From Xylona heveae TC161 (lineage: Eukaryota > Ascomycota > Xylonomycetes > Xylonales > Xylonaceae): a stretch of DNA of 64,000 bases. The position numbers and the translations under genes are program-made. A model generated the notes under the pieces. That model ran no database searches and was not told the DNA's origin. It saw only the letters and a list, made by a program, of their open reading frames with translations. This document shows, piece by piece, positions 33,064 through 43,747 of the stretch. The DNA is taken from NCBI RefSeq assembly GCF_001619985.1, contig NW_017264196.1, positions 1,116,001-1,180,000 of the forward strand, read 5' to 3'. Each line of letters opens with the position of its first letter. Within the stretch, counting starts at the first letter, position 1.

Positions 33064-35010
33064 CTATGTATCCTGAAAAGGCCATACTCTATCCCAAACC
33101 TCACGCTCTTCCTCATTCTGCGCCATGTGCTCCACGAATTGTTTTCTCACAATTTCCAACTTTTTCTTCAACTGATCATACTCCTCATGGCTCACCCAGC
33201 CCTGCCAACCGTTTTCTGCACCGCCAAGGGCGTCAATGACATCCTCCATGAGCTGTACGCCTTCTTCCCACTTTTGCTGGTCTGCATCTTGCGCAGCAAT
33301 ATCTGCCGGCGTGAACCTAAGCGGGCAAGGCGGTCCGTCCTTGCCGACGACCTGGTCCCATTCATGCGCTAGTTGGATCAGCTGGCCTTTGATAATCGGT
33401 TCGCCATCATTGAAAACCTGAGAAACGAGAGAAATGATTTGGCTTCCAAGCGTGTTGGCGTAGCGTAGTGCCTTGAAAACAAGCGGATTTTGTCGGGCAG
33501 ATTGGATTTCGTATAATTTGTATAGAGACTGTTGCGCAAGTAAGATTTCGGCTTGTTCTTTTCCGACGGGGCTCAGGTCGTTGAAATTGTCTGGTAAGGT
33601 TGGTGCCGATATGCCCTCTGGCGGCTTTGGACCATGATACTCCAAGAATGCCGGGGTACTGGCTTGCTGGAAGAGTGGTGCTACATGTACAGACTGCCAG
33701 TCGATGATGGAAAGGACTTTTGCCGGATTCGCAGAGTCGACAAATATATTGTCGTAGTGCAGGTCGGGATGCCATAGGACAGGAATGTGGACAGCGGAGT
33801 CCTTGGGAAGGAGATATGAAGCGACCTTTTCAAAATCGTCCAACACCGCAAGCTTTGCAGCGGCCGTTGGCGTGTAGGATCTCGGTCCACCGAATATTCC
33901 TTCTGGCTTTGGGAATTTGATAGATTGCTGAATGCATGCTCTCTCGCGCCTGGCCGATGAGAGGATGTACTCTTTCGCAGTATTCCCTATAGACATAGGT
34001 GTCAGAAGAAAGGCGCAAAGAGGAATTTGAGATGTTCATTGTCAGAGTAGTGGTGACGATTAAAAGGTAAACATACATGGTCCTTTGTCTGTTTTGACTT
34101 TCCTTCGTCCGTCTTCGAGAAATTTTCTGTCGGTAGTGGGACCGACCACGAATCCAGAGTAAGCAGTTGCGGGGAACTTATCCTGTGAGTCGACGAGGTC
34201 TCTTTCATAATAAATGCTTCCAATATTTTCAAATTTATGTGCAAGCAGGCTCCGCTCGAATGCAATGATACTCTGTGTCAACTGGTGCTTCTCTTTTGTG
34301 CTCATCAAAGGCCATTTGGAGCTAAGCAAAACTCCATCAGCTTTCTCCATAATGATATACTCGGCGCCGACAGGACTCTCTGCGGCACGAGCATTCCAAG
34401 CATAAATCTTAGGCGATGGGATTCCAGCAACAGTCCTTACCTCTCGGAAGTTCAGTCTAACGCATTTTTCATATACAGAACAGCAGAAAGAGACTTAAAC
34501 TTACAAATTCCATCGTCGCAGCCTCACTGGCCGTGGTATAAAATGGCAGGCCAGCATTGGGATTAGGAACTTTGGCAACGACTTGTCGCCCATCATGTAG
34601 CTTGATGAGAAATACTTTATTATAGTTACCTTCCGGAAGCTTTTCGACACTAATGCATGAATCTGGGCCACAACCTAGACTTGCAGTTGCAACTCTGACC
34701 AACTCTGCCATGTTGAAGTTAATGCGTCTGTCAGCGAACTGCTCTGCCTCGTTGAACAGCCATCGGCCACCGGTATAATGGTAAAACCCATTGTCGTTAT
34801 CCCAATGAACAGCTAGAACACAGTTGTAAGAGGCCTGAATTTTCAGATGCAGTGATCCTGACCTCTGAAGCTTGAAGCTGCAATTGATGCCACGGACAAT
34901 GCTCGTACCTGAGGTGGTACAGTTAAGAGTGCACGTGATGTTATTTTCACGCTACCAATTGTGGAAGGACGTGGAAAGGAAAAGGAAATATGAGATAAGG
35001 TGGACTGCAT
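33064..35010 (-). CDS. AIM9: AIM9-like mitochondrial aminoglycoside-phosphotransferase-fold protein
   Basis: Four exons (35010-34909, 34834-34505, 34440-34077, 33986-33064; introns 74, 64 and 90 bases) give 572 residues. The N-terminus is basic and hydroxylated without acids, as in a mitochondrial presequence. Family marks follow: HWDNDNGFYHYTGGRWLFNE, then LPEGNYNKVFLIKLHDGRQV with VVAKVPNP (Lys of the nucleotide pocket), EYIIMEKADGVLL (hinge), VLWHPDLHYDNIFVD (catalytic HxDxxxxN loop) and SIIDWQS (metal-binding Asp). The group is named after yeast AIM9, whose loss alters mitochondrial inheritance; the substrate is unknown. An ATG 11 codons upstream (35043) is in frame as well. Confidence 0.85.
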
Positions 35011-36050
35011 GACTCTGCAGCAGTGTACACCATTACAATTCACCCTGTCATCGTATTCTTTGGAGACACTTGGTGGAATTTGTGCTAAGATGTGGTGTTC
35101 AAGAGCTTAATGCTGCGGAGCTCTTACCATAGCGGTACCGCCCTTCTGTCGTCGCTAGAGCCCGGGCGCTAGCCAGTCAGCTATTTAGCTGACGCGCCAG
35201 GGCGCTTGGGCTGACTACCCGCTGCTAAATATTTACCTGCCAGGGTCCGCTACCCCAGATTTGTGGCCAGCTTACCATTTATCCCTGTGTTCCTGGTCCA
35301 TGCCCATAATGGTCCGTGAGGGTTCTTGCGGATGAGAACTCGTACAAAGTCTGGGCGACCGTCGATATAGACAGGACTCAGGATGTGACGGAAGAAAATC
35401 TAGAAAAGGTATTCAAAGAGCTCTCTGACAATATTGTGGATGACGGAGTCATTCACCAACTGTCAAAGGTGGGTGGGCTCAGTTTGGGAAAACCCATCAT
35501 AGCATGCAAGGAAAGGACTTGAGGATTGTCATTGAGGTTCACAGTATGCGGATCTTACTTTCTCAATACCATCTCATACAAATATACCCGCCCTTTATAA
35601 TACTTCGCTCTATCTACCTCTTTCCGTTTACCGCTTAACGCCCTAAAGATCATATAGTATATGGTATTTCTGTTGTATATCGGGCTGCATATCGATCTAG
35701 TATGGAACCACTGAAGCGCAGCCGAACTCTTTGTTTCCCTAAAGACATACTAAAAAAACGTACTGTATCATACAAGTGAGACAAAACAAAAACGTTGGAC
35801 AAAAAAAGGGTATCTGTATATCCCGTAACCCCTCTGGTACCAGTATCCAACTCCTTGTACTTGGAAATCTTCCAACTATAAGATGCGCACCGTTGCGCCC
35901 GCAATAAGCAGGAAAAGAACGCCCTTTGACATACACGTATAATCAAACAGATATACTGATAATCAAAACAAAAAGGCCAATACGTATAATGGAACAACCA
36001 AAGCGAACACATATAATGGAACAACTAAGCCGACACAAAAACAAACTCAA
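35011..36050. other. Intergenic with a short coding-like remnant
   Basis: Holds the AIM9 promoter, an imperfect palindrome at 35159-35212, and a plus-strand open frame at about 35316-35522 without an ATG (VWATVDIDRTQDVTEENLEK) that looks protein-like but stands alone. The right end is the 3' flank of the TOK channel gene. Confidence 0.4.
35159..35212. repeat. Imperfect long palindrome with a perfect 18-base core
   Basis: The core GTCAGCTATTTAGCTGAC (35176-35193) has 8-base arms around TT. Outside it AGCCCGGGCGCT (35159-35170) is largely complementary to GGCGCTTGGGCT (35201-35212). The whole could form a cruciform or be the footprint of a small inverted-repeat element. Confidence 0.7.
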
Positions 36051-39000
36051 TCACGATCCAACTCCATCTCCATCGTCATCATTGTCGTGCTCGTCATGAA
36101 ACCGCAGTTGAGTCCTGCCTTGCCTTGTCCGTTTCCGTTTGCTCCGAGAACGTCTTGACGACGATGATGGCGGCGGGATAGTGCGACGGAAATACCGGTC
36201 CAGGCTCTCGCATAATCGATCCAGAACCCATTCCGGTTCCGTCTGGTCTGCGAGCATCGGACTGTCTTCGCCGATCCAGTCCCAGTCGACCAAGCCAAGG
36301 GATTGCTCTTCTTGTTCGATATCGTCTTCCATCTCATTATCATCATCATTGTCATCGCCTTCTGCACCCTGGCCATTGTTGTTTCTGCCACCACCGCTAC
36401 CACCACCAACACCACTGCGGCCACCACTTCGAGAGGCCCTGCGATTTCCCTTTCTTCCAACCAATGCCGAAAAGCGAATCAGCCGGGTAAACTCGACCCA
36501 TTCTTCATATTCGTATTTGCGTGTACTGCCCAGTTTCAGATCGTCCGCGACGCGTCGAATGGCCGCGGTGAGTCTGCGTGCGAGCGCACGTTCGTCTAAT
36601 TCCTCAGTGGCAAGGGTCTCGAGGGTTGGTCGAGACTGCTCGCGGGTGGTTGCATTCGACCGCGACCGCGCGTTGTTCCTACTTGTGCCGCGGGAGCTCA
36701 TGAGCACATCCGGACTCGCACTCCCAGCTTCGGGGTCGTCCGCTGCAACATAGTCATCGCTACCTTCACCGGGGGCTGGGCCGATGGGAAAGCCTTCGGC
36801 AATGCGTTTCTCCTGCTCGCGGCGTAGTTGTTTCTGTTCCCTCCATTCGACAAATTTCCCCCACCACCCTACGGCCCATTTATTCTTCTCGAGAAAGGAA
36901 TTCCATAGCCCGGCCTTGGGCAAAATGGTCCAGTCGCCAAGAACAAAGGTAGCGCGGTTGAACCCGTGTATCACTGTGTCGCCCATGTCGCTGACGAGGA
37001 TGGTCATGGTGGGCACAGCAATAAGACTCCATACGATGAAGAAGGGTTTGCCGACATTTGATTTTGGCGCGAGGTCTCCGTATCCAATCGTCAAGAGAGA
37101 CACGTAGCAAAAGTACAATGCTTTAAAGTATGTCATGCCTTGTACCTCCCTTTCTGCGCGCCAGAAAACAACGGCTCCCAGACACCAAAGGAGCGCAAAT
37201 GCAGTGACGCTGAGACTGAGTGCGTACCATCGCTTGAAGCGCGCCATGGAGCGCTGAATATTACGCATCGCGAGGAATCGGTCCTTTTCGGCGCGTAGCA
37301 AGATGAGCTTGGCTTTGGGCCGGAGAAGAGGTATTGAGTTTTGGCCAGGAATATGCGGCGAATGGTTGTTATGAGGATGATGTGTACGGGCTTGACGAGC
37401 CTTTTCCATTTCAGCCTCGGTCTCCTTCTTGGCGGCCTCCTCCTTCTCCTCCTCTTCCTTCTCTTTCTCGGCTTCGTGTTGGTTAAGCCGGTCGGTGAAG
37501 CGCTGCGCAGCCACATGTAGTGGTTTCTGTCCAGCTTGGGGCGCAGGTATCTTGACGAAAATTTCGCGCGGGCTCATCGGGGAGGAAATGAATGATGGTC
37601 GGCGCTCGAGCGTGGCCATACGTTGTTGGATTTCGGTCGAAGTGGTGACCACTTTTTCAATCGTACGTGCTCGTTTTCGCTCAACGTGTCTCTTGATGAT
37701 TTTTTCGCGGCTCAGCTCAAGTGAGAAGTTTCGGATGCTGTTCACCATGAGACCGAGGATGATGATGCCCCCGACAGAGTATGGAAGGACTAGACCTCTT
37801 GCTGCATCGTCCACGGGAATATAGTCTCCAAAGCCTACAGTGAGAATGGTCACGTCGCAGAAGTATAGAGCATCGACAAATGACCAGTCACACACTTGAG
37901 CAAAGACACCGGCTCCACCCGCGAGCCAAATGAAGAACATCATCGTCTGCAGAATCAAGGTGCGTTGGTGGTCCGTCAATGTGAAATGTTGTGGGTAGTG
38001 GCCTAAGAAGTAGCCTAGCATGTTGATCATTAGGATCATTGAGCTAATCATATAAAAAATGGCGGCGAGAACGGCATGCCAAAAGCCTTGCGAATAGACT
38101 TGGTCTGGCCCCGCCGGAGGGATATATTTGTTCATGCATGCTTCAATTGCAATGAGCTACAAGATGGTCATTAGCTTAACTGAATTGGCTAGTGTGGATG
38201 GAGGAAAGACGTACGATCCCTGTTGCAAAATACCAGAAGATTATAGACATTGGCAGGGCGACAATATATCGAATTTTTCGAGTCTGTAAATAAACGATTA
38301 GCGTTTGACATTCGACAAGTATGAGAGAAAGCACATACAAAGTTGAAAAGAAGAAACAAGTTACCCGTAAACCCACATGCAAGAGAACATCCATTGAGGG
38401 CAATACACCTATGACGATGGCTTAGCATTTGGAGCATGTAACTTATCAGGTGCCCATCGGGCGAGAACAAATTTACCAATGCGGATCGGGAATTTCTGGG
38501 CCACCATCAATAGGTACATGATTTCTCCATTTTGTGACCAGCGCAGCAATGGAAAGAACATTGGCCAATGGCCCGGTTGTAGCGGCGATCAAAGGAATAG
38601 CTGTTGATGCAAACCACCAGTTCCTGCAGGAAGGAATATCAGCTGCGCTTGCTCTATGCCGCTTGTCATTCAAGTCCAAGGGCGCAGGGCCAAAACTCAC
38701 TGTTCTTCGTCATCATCTGCTGGCCGCAGTTTCCAATGCGGCCATTGGATCCGTCGAGAATGATTGCTGGAATTGCGCAACGGAATTAACTTGTCAGGAC
38801 TCTGCCCGTCCGTCAAGTCTGTTGTTGGCGGGGACTCGCTCGTTTCTGTCGAACTCGGATTGTGGATTTCAAGCTGCCTGGTTCCTTTGGATGAGTCCGC
38901 TGGAATGTTCGCCCCCTCCAGCCCGGTGCGAGAACTAGGGTTATCATGTTGGAAGCTTTGCTGCTGAGCGTCACGGTCGCCTGAGCTCTCCGGTTGTGTT

Positions 39001-39098
39001 TCAGTGCCATCACTAAAATCTTTACGATCGGTTGCCACGACGCCCTCCGACGACTCTCCTAGCTTAACACGCGCATCCATTGTACCGTCACCTTTCAA
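36051..39098 (-). CDS. TOK1: TOK-type two-pore-domain outward-rectifier potassium channel
   Basis: Five exons (39098-38701, 38623-38477, 38408-38339, 38283-38215, 38156-36051; introns 77, 68, 55 and 58 bases) give 929 residues. After a disordered N-terminus (about 1-130) come four helices, then the first pore between helices 5 and 6 with filter TVGFGDY, and the second pore between helices 7 and 8 with filter TIGYGDL: the 8-helix, 2-pore layout unique to fungal TOK channels. It lets potassium leave the cell at depolarised voltage and acts in the plasma membrane. A charged Glu/Lys linker separates the two pores. The C-terminal 250 residues are disordered, acidic then basic (RRSRSKRKRTRQGR). An in-frame ATG at 39080 is an alternative start. 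Confidence 0.93.
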
Positions 39099-39775
39099 TC
39101 ATACTTGTCGACAGTGTTTTCGTTACGGTATCTTTTCGGGGGGGTTTGTCGCCTTTGTGGTTCTTTGGTATGGAGCCCGATCGGCAACAATGCCGGTTAG
39201 GGCGGCTTCTGCGGCGTCCCGGCGATTCTTGTTCGGTGAACCAAGAAAAAGTATAGCTGCGTACTCTGGTATTAGGTGTCAAAGGCCGGCTGTTGTCTCA
39301 TATGTAGATAAATTCGTGTCCGCAAAAGCGCTGAAAGCTTTGTCGCAAGAATTCCATAGCAACCTGCAGGAGGCAACAAATCGTCAGTCGGAGTCGGGGA
39401 ACGTGGTTGCCGAAGAGGATGACAGCAACAGATGGCCGCATACAGTATGGGCGGATCGAGTGGGGTTGTCAGCCAAACAAGCTTTCTGGGGGAGACGCTC
39501 TAGAACGGGATGATCGGATTCCAAGGTATATAGAGGTAGGTCAATGCTTTCAGTCACTGCGGTTTTATTCACACATATAGGATAAGTACCACTTTCATTG
39601 TCCGTTCACAGAGCTTGGGTCATTCTGTCGCTACCATGATTGTATTTCAACAGCATTGCAGAAAGTAACTAGTGTTGCACTCCATCGACAAAGCTCCCTT
39701 AGCTACTGTATTCAATGATGATGTCGACTCAGCTGTGTCTGATCCTCACAAGATCGTCACTCGTTGCGCTTTGAT
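39099..39775. other. Intergenic: TOK promoter and 3' flank of the GST gene
   Basis: No convincing gene. Both flanking genes are on the minus strand. Confidence 0.45.
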
Positions 39776-40809
39776 TCATTTCTTTCCCTCTGCCATGGCC
39801 ACCTTCTTCACCTCAATGGTCTTTTGCACGGCCGGTCGGTTAGTGACGCGCTCGTTCCATGCATGATAGTTGGGGAACTTCTTGGCAATATCCACCTCGA
39901 CGCCAGTCAAGAGCCAGGGCAAGAGCGAGTTCCAGCTCACAAAAGAAATATCTGCATATGTGCATTTTTCGCCAACAAGATACTGCTTCCCTTCCAGAGC
40001 ATGATCGAGCACGCCCAGAACTCGCTGGATTTCATTTTGGTATCGCTCAATGGCCGAGGGCAATTTTTCTGGGTGGAAGTTGGAAAACCACCCGCCTTGC
40101 CCGTAGTAGGGACCTTGGCCTGAATCGCAGACACGCCAAACGGTTAGATATGTATTTTTTTCCAAATTGAAATAGATCAAATCAAGTGTTATCGAGAAAC
40201 AGGTGCCGCGCTGGTTATGGACACATACCGGAAACTTGGAAATATAGCCATTGCTTGGTAAGGTACTTCTCCGGGAAAGAAGTGAAGCTGAGCTTGTTGT
40301 CTTTGTCGTACGTGTCAATGAGGTATTCAATAATTGCACCGGACTCCCAGAGGGTGATTCCCGTATTGGGATCCTCGATAGCAGGAACCTAAAGTATGCA
40401 CGTCAATATTGGGGATTTCCCAAGCACGCCATCTGGGATGCATCTTGTGCAAAATCCGCTGATAACGATTTCGCAGATCAAGAGCATACGTACGCGTCCG
40501 TTGGGATTGATCTTCTCGTAGGCAGGCTTTTTCAAGTCGGCCAAATCTTCGAAAAAGTGATTCTTGTATGAGAGCGACAGCTCCTCGAGAATCATGACGA
40601 CCTTCCATGGATTGGGGCCGGTTCCTGTAGAGACAGTGTTTGTTAGCGATGACGCTTGCTCAACCAGGCAAAGCAATTGAGCGAGCAGAGGAAAGAAAGA
40701 GGTAACAGAAATGCACTTGCGCATGCCGTATGAAAAGCAATAATTACGAGGATTTGACGATCCGTAAAAACTTACTGTGGCTATAGAGCGTGATAGTCTG
40801 GAGAGTCAT
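39776..40809 (-). CDS. Ure2-like glutathione S-transferase
   Basis: Four exons (40809-40776, 40624-40494, 40388-40229, 40119-39776; introns 151, 105 and 109 bases) give 222 residues, the usual GST length. The thioredoxin-like N-domain reads MTLQTITLYSH, GPNPWKVVMILEELSLSY, NPNGRVPAIEDPN (cis-Pro) and ITLWESGAIIEYLID (the ES motif that binds the glutathione glutamyl group). The helical C-domain has KYLVGEKCTYADISFVSWN, the N-capping box region. The GPNPWK and QGPYYGQGGWF blocks place it with fungal Ure2-like/GTT enzymes, which conjugate or reduce with glutathione in the cytosol. The first exon is only 34 bases, which explains why a simple frame scan misses the start. Confidence 0.9.
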
Positions 40810-42012
40810 TCTGGTTCAATAAGTCTTCAAGGAGCGAAGGATGAGATTGAACTGCTTTTCTTTGTCTAAAGCAAGGACTGTTTGCTCTTATAGAAGAATA
40901 AATCAAGATAAGATGATAATAAGAAACGAATAGGAGGGGAATGTGTCTCTATTTTATATTTGCCATGGCAATGCCTAGTACTGATCAATGCTGACCCGTG
41001 TTGACGTATGCCATCTCATGCTCTGCCGCGACCACCCACGAATGCATAGACCAATGTTTATCACCTCCTCTCCTGTAGATCGTATCATTCAGCATTTGTC
41101 ATGTGGAGCCCATCCAATGAAACTAATGATTGTGCATCGAGTTTGTACGTTGTCGCGCCACTTTTCCCTTCGTCCTCGGCGGAGATCTTGGCGTTGATAT
41201 CAATTTGCACCGGGAAGGGGGAAGGCCAGCTCAGCATCACTTAAGGTTAATCGCGTTAGCTCCCGAAATTAATTAATTTTGGTCAAGGAAAGACTGTGCG
41301 GATTTGTTTTCCGAATCGTGGGATTGTTTTCGTTCATGCACCTGGTTGCCGGAGTATGGAGTCAATCGCGGCACACGGAGGTTTCAAGTTCCGAGTGGGG
41401 ACTGAGGAAATTGATGCTCTGTCAGCATCACCATGGGCGTTACCAATCACTCTGATCAATTTTCTACTATCATTTTACAGAGCAGTTACGTACAATGCGA
41501 GGGGTGCGAAACTGTCACACCGGCATGACAGATATGGCTAGAATATTCAGGTGTGGAAGATGCCCTGCCCATGTCCGAGCATATTCGTCCGGCCCGTATC
41601 AGTGACCCCCAGCACAATAATGAAGAGATATGGATACGTAAAATGCATAAAAAATCAATTGATTGGTGGGTAAATTGTGCATTTCTTTTGTGTTTAATAG
41701 ATGCATCACAAGTTAAATACTATACACACATGACCATAGTCATGCAAAATAAATTAAAATAAACAAATACTTGATCCCAACACCATGGCCACAGGCGGCG
41801 CGGCCAGTTTCAAAAAACGCTCTCATTTATATACCAGCAATGCGTTGAGGCTTTCAGAAAGCGCAAGTATGGTAGATGAGGACAGCATATGCGCAAAAGG
41901 AATCTTCATGGGTGTCGGCACATAGCCTTCCTGGGAAACCCAATCCCCCCTCATCCGTCTGCCGCAAGGCAAAACGTTGAAATTTCTTCACTTATTTTCG
42001 ATCTTGTATGAT
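40810..42012. other. Intergenic, no gene seen
   Basis: About 1.2 kb with short frames only. The left part is the GST promoter, the right part the 3' flank of the ETF-alpha gene. Confidence 0.45.
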
Positions 42013-43225
42013 TCATCCCTGCTTCAGCTTCTCCGTCAATTCAGGCACCTTCTCAAATAGGTCACCGACCAATCCTACGTCGGCAACCTGGAAGATGGGC
42101 GCATCAGGATCCTTGTTGATAGCCGCAATGACCTTGCTGTCCTTCATACCAGCCAAGTGCTGGATAGCACCCGAGATACCTGCACACAAGTAGAGCTCAG
42201 GAGCTACGTTCTTTCCGGTTTGCCCGACCTGCAGGCTGTTGTCGGCGAAGCCACTGTCGATGGCGGCCCGAGACGCACCAATGGCCGCGCCGAGAGCATC
42301 CGCGAGCGGGGTGATGATGCGGTCAAACTCTTCCTTGGACTTGAGACCACGGCCACCAGAGACTACACGGCTGGCAGTGCTGAGATCCGGTCTTGCGCTC
42401 TGAACCAAATCCTCCGAAACCCATTCGGTTGGGGAGGGTGCGTTGGGGTCTGTGCCCTCAGTAATCTCGGCGGTTTTGCCCTCTGACACGGGGGCAGCAG
42501 GGAAAGCAGTGCCTCGAGCTGTGATGAGCTTGATGGGGTCGGTGGATTGTACCGTCAGAACTGCATTTCCGGCATAGATGGGTCGGATAAAAGCTTCGAT
42601 GCCACGGATCAGCATAATCTTGTCGCTTGAATTATTTGATAGAGAACCACAACGTACTGTCTTCACTCTCAATGCTAGTAATGTCCGATATTTGCTGCAC
42701 ATCTAGCAGAGCAGCTACCCGAGGCAACAAGTTCTTGCCAAAGGCAGAGTGACCAGCAATAACGTGTGTGAAACCGCCTTTTTTAATGTTTTCGACCAAC
42801 AACGGAGCATAGTTTTCGGGAAGACCCTGTTGTTCGATTATTAGCCCTCTGAACCTGAAAGACTCTAATAATGATCCATTAAAATGCAAGTTCAGTACCT
42901 TGTCATATGCTCCATTCTCCACCACAATGACCTTCTCCAGGCCTTCCACCTTGGCCGCTTGCTCGGCAACTGCTTTGACGCCGCTGCCAGCGACAAAACC
43001 AGTAATGGATCCTCCAAGCTTCTGAGCTGCAGTGACCGCGCTAAGAGACGAAGGATTCAGCTTTCCTTCTCTCTGTTCAAGCAATGCCAATGTAGACAGT
43101 AACCGGGCCAGGGCCGAAGCCGGGGAGGTCACGGTAGGCTTGCTGGGGCGCAGAAATGTCCGCGCCTGGCGCAGCGCGCCTTGTCTTGCGACGGAGAACA
43201 TGGCGAATAATCTCGAGAAGCTCAC
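42013..43225 (-). CDS. Electron transfer flavoprotein alpha subunit, mitochondrial
   Basis: Three exons (43225-42899, 42826-42658, 42593-42013; introns 72 and 64 bases) give 358 residues, close to the family norm. The Arg/Ser/Ala-rich first 40 residues form a mitochondrial targeting sequence. The N-domain includes [20 protein letters not shown], and the FAD domain shows [34 protein letters not shown] (the VGQTGK FAD-binding motif), [20 protein letters not shown] and [20 protein letters not shown]. With ETF-beta it carries electrons from matrix acyl-CoA and amino-acid dehydrogenases to ETF-ubiquinone oxidoreductase. Yeast calls the orthologue AIM45. A second in-frame ATG at 43201 is an alternative start. 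Confidence 0.95.
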
Positions 43226-43747
43226 TTCAAGACCAGGATTTGAAAGGAGGTGAAGCTAGCTGAGGCCAATGACGGCAAAATGAGCCCAAGGATATCCGTA
43301 CAGGACTGCTCTTCTATCCCACCTCTTCTTACCTGCACATTCACTTCTCCCGCCGATTGCCGGGCCGAGGGTCCTCGGGTAAACTTACCTCCTAGCATTT
43401 CAGATGCACGTGACTGATTCATTGATGACTAAGCCGTGTCGTCGGAACCTTCACGTTTTGGTTTGCGACGAGAGACACAAGACGAGAGAGACAGAAGCTG
43501 GGGCCATCACCAAAGAAACGCGAAATATATCGCGACCTTCCTTGACCTCTTTGGTCTGCCTTCCACATTCGTTCAATACAATTACACTTCCTTTGACCGG
43601 CAGCATCAACGATTTGGCTCGTTGACTTGCCCGTTTGTGAGATTCCTAGTTCGTGGTCATTGCGCGTCAATCGATTCGCCCTTGACCAGCGAAGATTGAC
43701 ACGAAATCATTTGAATCCCAGTACAGCACTCAGTACTTCACAGCACC
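43226..43747. promoter_or_regulatory. Divergent promoter region between ETF-alpha and the RSC8-like gene
   Basis: About 520 bases shared by two divergent starts. No site is assigned with confidence; no gene seen. Confidence 0.45.

Noticed and set aside
41296-41762. Two short plus-strand frames between GST and ETF-alpha genes
   Set aside because: Short, no likeness to known proteins, and unlike the codon use of neighbouring genes.
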